NCBI GenBank assembly: GCA_963747765.1
Contig: CAVVGH010000005.1
Coordinates: 310,001 to 374,000 of the forward strand
Direction of reading: 5' to 3'
Length of the DNA: 64,000 bases
From: VRUE01 sp963747765
GTDB lineage: Bacteria; Actinomycetota; Thermoleophilia; Solirubrobacterales; 70-9
The translations under genes and the position numbers were made by a program. Below are positions 60,156 through 64,000 of this stretch, piece after piece. Every line of letters starts with the position of its first letter. Positions within the stretch are counted from its first letter, which is position 1. The notes under the pieces were generated by a model. It had not been told where the DNA came from. It did not search any database and saw only the letters and a program-made list of their open reading frames with translations.

Positions 60156-60569
60156 TCAGCGGCAGCGACCGGCCATCGGCGCAATGGACACCTGCTCCAC
60201 CTCGGCCGCGCGCAGCACCTTGCGGTCGAAGGACGCCACGGCGCCGCGGACATGCGCGGCGGTGGCCAGGCAGTAGGCGTCGGGGAGGCTAATCGGGTGG
60301 CGGGCGCGCAGCGCCGCGGCGCGGACGCCGATCGCCTCCCCCGGCCGATGGATCGCTACGCCGAGCGCCCCGATCGCCTCCCGTGCTGCTCGCAGTCGCT
60401 CCCGATCGGAGGCCGGGGCGACCAGCACCTCGGAGAGGTTGACGACGCTGATCAGCGGCATCGCCTGCTGGTCGCGCCAGGCGGTGAAGAGCTCGCGAGC
60501 TTGGGAGTGATGGGAATCGGAGCCGTCGAGCGCGCCGATCAGGACGTCGGCGTCGAGTACGGGCCTCAA
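60156..60569 (-). CDS. vapC: VapC PIN-domain toxin
   Basis: 137 residues. PIN acidic residues in MRPVLDADVLIGALDGSDSH, VVNLSEVLVAP, SLPDAYCLATAAHVRGAVAS and FDRKVL. The start overlaps the antitoxin stop by 4 nt. Complete. Confidence 0.85.
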   Translation of the reverse strand: MRPVLDADVLIGALDGSDSHHSQARELFTAWRDQQAMPLISVVNLSEVLVAPASDRERLRAAREAIGALGVAIHRPGEAIGVRAAALRARHPISLPDAYCLATAAHVRGAVASFDRKVLRAAEVEQVSIAPMAGRCR

Positions 60570-60787
60570 CGCTCCTCGTCCTCGGCGTCGAGCCGCTCGA
60601 GGTAGCCCGGCGGGTAGGAGCCGGTGAGGGCGCCGAAGGCGCTCTCGAAAGACACGGCGCCACGGCGGATTCGCACCTCGCCGTCGCCCAGGGCCTCGAT
60701 CACGACCTGATCCCCGGCTTGCAGCCCGGCCTCCTCGAGGGCGGCGACCGGAACGGTCACCTGATGCTTGCTGGATATCTTCGGCAC
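60566..60787 (-). CDS. vapB: AbrB/SpoVT-family VapB antitoxin
   Basis: 73 residues, GTG start: MPKISSKHQVTVPVAALEEA, GLQAGDQVVIEALGDGEVRI is a swapped-hairpin AbrB DNA-binding domain, then an acidic C-terminus (YLERLDAEDEER) that would bind VapC. Confidence 0.85.
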   Translation of the reverse strand: MPKISSKHQVTVPVAALEEAGLQAGDQVVIEALGDGEVRIRRGAVSFESAFGALTGSYPPGYLERLDAEDEER

Positions 60788-60788
60788 G

Positions 60789-60809
60789 CCTTTACGATAC
60801 TAGTAAAGG
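60789..60809. promoter_or_regulatory. VapBC operator
   Basis: Inverted repeat CCTTTAC-N7-GTAAAGG directly before the GTG; a TAGTAT -10 lies in the spacer on the minus strand. Confidence 0.55.
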
Positions 60810-60882
60810 TCAAGCCTCCCGCAGCTGCGCGGACATAGACCGGTTCTCTGACGAGCTCGGTCTCGACGCTTCTCAGCCAATG

Positions 60883-60927
60883 ATTGATAGATCGAGCATT
60901 AGTCGATTTAGAGGGTAATCTATCAAT
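60883..60927. promoter_or_regulatory. HipBA operator
   Basis: Perfect 10-bp inverted repeat ATTGATAGAT (60883-60892) and ATCTATCAAT (60918-60927), 25 bp apart, ending one base before the hipB ATG; TAATCT at 60916-60921 is a plausible -10 for a leaderless transcript. Confidence 0.6.
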
Positions 60928-60928
60928 C

Positions 60929-61258
60929 ATGTCGCGAACATCCCACCCTCTCTTCCCGCAGACGCAGCGCCGTGCTGAGGCGCTTGGCGAGCGCCTGCGC
61001 CTGGCACGGCTGCGGCGCCGCATGTCGCTCAGCGAGCTCGCTGCGCGGGTCGGCGTGACGCGAGGCACGCTGAGCCGGCTCGAGCGGGGCGAGCTGTCGA
61101 CGAGCCTCGGCGTGCTGGCGCGCGTACTTGGTGTGCTCGGGCTCGAAGAGGACCTCGATCGGCTCGCGCAGGACGACGAGCTCGGCCGGCGCATCCAGGA
61201 TGTCCGCTTGCGGCGGCCGAGGCGCTCGCCGAAGGAGGCGCCAAGCGATGGTCGATGA
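60929..61258 (+). CDS. hipB: HipB-like antitoxin
   Basis: 109 residues from the ATG at 60929. XRE helix-turn-helix: LRLARLRRRMSLSELAARVG, VTRGTLSRLERGELSTSLGV. It overlaps hipA by 11 bp. Expected autorepressor acting with HipA on the flanking inverted repeat. Confidence 0.8.
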   Translation: MSRTSHPLFPQTQRRAEALGERLRLARLRRRMSLSELAARVGVTRGTLSRLERGELSTSLGVLARVLGVLGLEEDLDRLAQDDELGRRIQDVRLRRPRRSPKEAPSDGR

Positions 61259-62504
61259 GCGCGAGCGTGTGGCGGTTCACCTCGATGCCGAGGAGATCGC
61301 GCCTCGGAGCGCCGTGGGCGCGCTGGTTCGCGAGCGAGGCGCGGGAAAGAGCATCGTCTCCTTCAGCTATGAGCCGGACTGGGTGGCGGCCCCCACCTCG
61401 TTTGCGCTCGACCCCTCGCTGCCGCTCTTCGAAGGAGAGCAATACTCGGCAACGCTTCCGGGGGTCTTCGCCGACGCCGCCCCCGACAGGTGGGGGCGAA
61501 CCTTGCTGGAACGTCGCGAGGCTCTGACCGCACGACGCGAGGACCGCAGGCCGCGCCGGCTCGACGAGTGGGACTTCCTTCTCGGCGTGAACGATCGGAC
61601 GCGGATGGGGGCGCTGCGCTTCGCGCGCGCGCCCGCGCCCGGCGGCGCCTTCCTCGCCGACGAGCCGCTCTCGATCCCTCCGAGCACACGGCTCCGAGAT
61701 CTCGAACGCTGGGCGCGCGAGCTGGAGCGGGGATTGCCCGGAGATCTGAGCGAAGAAGATCGCTGGATCGCCGCCCTCATCGCGCCCGGGAGTTCGCTTG
61801 GCGGAGCGCGGCCGAAGGCAAGCTTCCGCAACGACGACGGAACGCTCTGGATCGCCAAGTTCCCCTCCCGCGAAGACCGCCACGACGTTGGCGGCTGGGA
61901 GTACGTGCTCTCGCGCCTCGCCGTGGAAGCCGGCATCGAGGTTCCCGAGACGAGAGCGCTGCGATTGGCCTCGCCGTTTCACACCTTCTGCACGAGGCGC
62001 TTCGACCGCCGCGGCGAAGGTCGCCGCCTCTACGCCTCGGCGATGACCCTGGCCGGGCGACGGGACAACGAGGATGCCAGCTATCTCGACATAGCCAGGG
62101 CGATCGTCGAGCTAGGCGACCCGAACGCGATCGAGACCGACCTGCGACAGCTGTTCCGGCGCGTCGCCTTCAACGTCTTGACGGCGAACCGAGACGACCA
62201 CCTGCGCAACCACGGCTTTCTGCGCAGCCGGACCGGATGGCGCCTGGCGCCGGCGTTCGACGTCAACCCCTCACCGGAGAAGCACGAGCACGCCCTGGCA
62301 TTCGACGACGCGGTTCGTGTCGGCGACCTCGATCTCGTTCGGGCGACCGCGCCGCTATACCGTCTCTCTCCCGAGCAGGCCGACGAGGTGATCGCGGAGG
62401 TCAGCAGCTCCGTAGCCCGCTGGCAGCTAGCAGCCCGAGATGCGGGCCTGCACTCCGAAGAGATCGAGCGTCTCGCGACGGCGTTCGAGCCCAAACCGAT
62501 CTGA
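61248..62504 (+). CDS. hipA: HipA-family serine/threonine kinase toxin
   Basis: 418 residues from the ATG at 61248, with GGAGG 10 nt upstream. HipA N-terminal domain (FSYEPDWVAAPTSFALDPSL, GVFADAAPDRWGRTLLERRE), P-loop SSLGGARPKASF, catalytic loop ANRDDHLRNHGFLRSRTGW and metal-binding AFDVNPSPEK. HipA kinases phosphorylate tRNA synthetases and induce dormancy. All key residues present. Confidence 0.9.
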   Translation: MVDERERVAVHLDAEEIAPRSAVGALVRERGAGKSIVSFSYEPDWVAAPTSFALDPSLPLFEGEQYSATLPGVFADAAPDRWGRTLLERREALTARREDRRPRRLDEWDFLLGVNDRTRMGALRFARAPAPGGAFLADEPLSIPPSTRLRDLERWARELERGLPGDLSEEDRWIAALIAPGSSLGGARPKASFRNDDGTLWIAKFPSREDRHDVGGWEYVLSRLAVEAGIEVPETRALRLASPFHTFCTRRFDRRGEGRRLYASAMTLAGRRDNEDASYLDIARAIVELGDPNAIETDLRQLFRRVAFNVLTANRDDHLRNHGFLRSRTGWRLAPAFDVNPSPEKHEHALAFDDAVRVGDLDLVRATAPLYRLSPEQADEVIAEVSSSVARWQLAARDAGLHSEEIERLATAFEPKPI

Positions 62505-62574
62505 AGGCGAGCAGGCCGCGGCGGGAGACTCCCACCCCGCCAAGGACTTCTGCCAGCCGCCGTTCGTTCGGTGG

Positions 62575-62775
62575 CGGGCTATCCGGCAGTCCAGCGGCGC
62601 CCGGAAGCCACCCTGGAGATAGTCCCAGGCCGCCCGCCCAGGCGTCCTCGTCGGCCTCAGCGCCCGCCTCGCTATGTCGCCAGAGCAGGTGAGCGAAGAG
62701 CATCGCGCGCTGCGGATGCCCGTCAACCAGGTCCAAAAGCCAGCCGAGCGCCTCTCCGGCCTGACGTGCCATTCG
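62575..62775 (-). pseudogene. AAA ATPase C-terminal fragment, second copy
   Basis: Encodes ARQAGEALGWLLDLVDGHPQ, RAMLFAHLLWRHSEAGAEAD, then a helical tail. Related to 56330-56475. Confidence 0.5.
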
Positions 62776-62990
62776 CTACGCCAGCACGTGGCAAATCGTA
62801 CGGCCTGCGCGTGGACAACATGCCGTCGAGTTCAAGCGCTGCGGCACCGAGCGCAGCTGGATGTGTGCAGGGGGAAGCGCGGCATCGTCTGGCCAGACTT
62901 GCGCTCGCGCTTCTCCGGCGGTCATCCGCCGCGTTCACTGCGGGCCGCCGATCGGCGTAATCGGCGGCAAGCCCGTCACAGCCACGGATA
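62776..62990. other. Undefined stretch
   Basis: No recognisable gene or repeat on either strand. Confidence 0.3.
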
Positions 62991-63136
62991 GACATATCGC
63001 CGCTTCGGCCTCCCGCGGGAGTCGGTTCTGCCGGCGACAGATGGGCCTGCTACCCGGGCAGAATTCCCGGACTTCCCCAGGGCGCAAGGGGCTCTTGACG
63101 ACCCCGAGCTGATCGTCACAATCCACGAGAGAGAAA
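62991..63136 (+). repeat. 105-bp repeat and DUF4258 C-terminal remnant
   Basis: 62991-63091 repeats 55692-55795. Directly behind it, 63093-63130 encodes LDDPELIVTIHERE, the end of a DUF4258 protein; the rest of that gene has been replaced by the repeat. Confidence 0.55.
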
Positions 63137-63436
63137 ATGATCCATGCCGAATACGACAGCAGGGCCAACGCCGTTGCGATCACGCTTGCCGATGTCGACC
63201 ATGCCGACTACGGCGATCCGATCGGCGAGCCCCTGTCGGCGGTCGTCGCCGTCTCCAACGATCGTGCCGTCGAGGTTCAGATCCTCAATCCGGAGCAGGG
63301 CATCGAGGAGCCGCTGAACACAGCTGCCGAGCGCTACGACCTCGACGCCGAGGCGCTGATTGCCGCCGCCCGGGCGGCCATGGCTGCTCCCGACCGCGTC
63401 GTCACTCTTGACGTGGCGGTCCGCGCCGCGGCCTGA
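63137..63436 (+). CDS. DUF2283 protein, orphan (pair 4)
   Basis: 99 residues: MIHAEYDSRANAVAITLADV, VEVQILNPEQGIEEPLNTAA, C-terminus AAMAAPDRVVTLDVAVRAAA. Intact although its DUF4258 partner is reduced to about 14 codons, the pattern of an antitoxin that outlived its toxin. Confidence 0.75.
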   Translation: MIHAEYDSRANAVAITLADVDHADYGDPIGEPLSAVVAVSNDRAVEVQILNPEQGIEEPLNTAAERYDLDAEALIAAARAAMAAPDRVVTLDVAVRAAA

Positions 63437-63526
63437 GAAGGCGGTGGAGTTGTGGCGCGACCGGCTTCACGCATGGGACTCGGTGCGGCCTGGTAGGTCA
63501 GCCGGCAGCGAAGGGGCAGGCTCGAG

Positions 63527-63702
63527 CCAGGCCAATTACAGCGATTGCGCCAATTACAGCGATTGCGAGGAGGACGAGGCCACTGCGCTTGACGTCGCGA
63601 TACTCGCCGAGGTTGAACTCGTGCATCGCCGGCTCCAGGCCGGCGGCGCTCCTTCAGCGCCTTCAGCTCGGGCGTAGCCGGATCGACCACAAGTGTCGCC
63701 AT
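63527..63702 (-). pseudogene. Small membrane-protein remnant with 18-bp tandem repeat
   Basis: The ATG at 63702 opens MATLVVDPATPELKALKER; a frame change then gives AMHEFNLGEYRDVKRSGLVL, LAIAVIGAIAVIGLARACPF and AAG. The VIGAIAVIGL part comes from two tandem copies of CAATTACAGCGATTGCGC on the plus strand. Confidence 0.4.
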
Positions 63703-63747
63703 GACCTAAAGGGTACGGAGTCGACAGCCATTTCCGAGGGGAGGACA

Positions 63748-63860
63748 TGATCCGCGCCGACTACGACAGCGCTGCGTATCCGCTTCGCCCAGGCCACCCC
63801 AGTCGCTCAGTTCGTCATTTGTTTCGCCCAGCGATACAAAGAGCGAACTGAGTTCGTGTC
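63748..63860 (+). pseudogene. DUF2283 N-terminal fragment
   Basis: ATG preceded by GGGGAGG opens MIRADYDSAAY and then leaves the family sequence and stops within about 35 codons. Confidence 0.5.
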
Positions 63861-63925
63861 CGCTGCCCCCTGGCCACGTCTCGCGGAACGATGCCCGCAG
63901 CTCCCGACCGCCTGGGCCCCCTACC

Positions 63926-63983
63926 AGCCCCTTCCCTGTTTGCCCTCCATACCTGCAAGTAGGAGGACAAACAGGGAAGGGCT
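63926..63983. terminator. Long hairpin at the window end
   Basis: Arms of about 22 bp (AGCCCCTTCCCTGTTTG and CAAACAGGGAAGGGCT, with one bulge and one mismatch), closed by an inner TAC/GTA stem. No T run follows on the plus strand, so terminator function is uncertain. Confidence 0.4.
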
Positions 63984-64000
63984 GTCTCTCTCATCATCAA

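Noticed and set aside
63530..63570. Two tandem 18-bp repeats as a CRISPR or iteron array
   Set aside because: Only two copies without spacers, lying in a membrane-helix coding remnant.
1..64000. Chromosomal integron hypothesis
   Set aside because: Cassette-like TA genes and repeated boundaries suggested it, but I find no tyrosine recombinase of the IntI type, no attC-like paired GTTRRRY/RYYYAAC sites, and genes lie on both strands.
1..64000. tRNA, rRNA, transposase or phage structural genes
   Set aside because: I looked for clover-leaf ends, rRNA motifs, DDE/HUH transposase motifs and phage genes and found none; ORF6N scraps alone do not indicate a prophage.

Overview
The window is high-GC DNA with many GTG and TTG starts, 4-nt ATGA or GTGA gene overlaps, start codons placed 6-7 nt after a -10 hexamer (leaderless transcripts), an excalibur protein, an LmbU-type regulator and LexA boxes of the actinobacterial form. 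I infer an actinobacterium, plausibly of the Thermoleophilia type; no rRNA or tRNA is present to confirm this. I see no transposase, integrase or CRISPR array.

Layout. (1) 0-27 kb is an accessory region in which small two-gene toxin-antitoxin (TA) or TA-like operons (AbiE, VapBC, MazEF, RelE/MerR-HTH, XRE/Gp49, RelA-SpoT synthetase plus small acidic protein, DUF4160/DUF2442, retropepsin/DUF5678, DUF6338 plus two microproteins) alternate with broken pieces of surface-polysaccharide genes (BY-kinase CpsD, phosphatase CpsB, GDP-fucose-synthase-like epimerase, DUF4916 Nudix-like protein) and ORF6N proteins. One housekeeping-type gene, an APS/PAPS reductase (cysH), sits inside it. (2) 27.8-46.4 kb is an exopolysaccharide locus of lower G+C: an intact Wzz/BY-kinase, two intact GT4 glycosyltransferases, and a third GT4, ATP-grasp, aminotransferase, HAD hydrolase, methyltransferase, flippase, sulfotransferase, O-antigen ligase, epimerase, radical SAM protein and a secreted glycoside hydrolase, nearly all of the latter carrying frameshifts or stops. 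(3) 46.4-64 kb is a second TA-rich region: a two-domain replication-relaxation-like nuclease and its 0.94-kb partial duplication, four DUF4258/DUF2283 loci in different states of decay, DUF4160/DUF2442 pairs and two in-frame fusions of them, MNT plus a helical partner, Fic, LmbU, an AbiE pair, VapBC and HipBA.

How it fits together. The polysaccharide locus would build, flip, polymerise and decorate a surface glycan under control of the Wzz/BY-kinase. The flanks look like a recombination zone: pieces of the same polysaccharide gene families lie scattered among TA cassettes, and several repeats mark the joins. These are a leader (here called L: GGGGGAGAG, about 13 nt, then a GCCAGGGCCTTGACC-like stretch) directly before the GTG start of two unrelated toxin families, a hairpin-rich repeat (here called E) whose stems show compensatory changes between copies, and a palindrome inside ORF6N genes at chimeric junctions. 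The most notable intact units are the DUF6338-microprotein operon and the DUF5678-retropepsin operon, both preceded by a LexA-like box.
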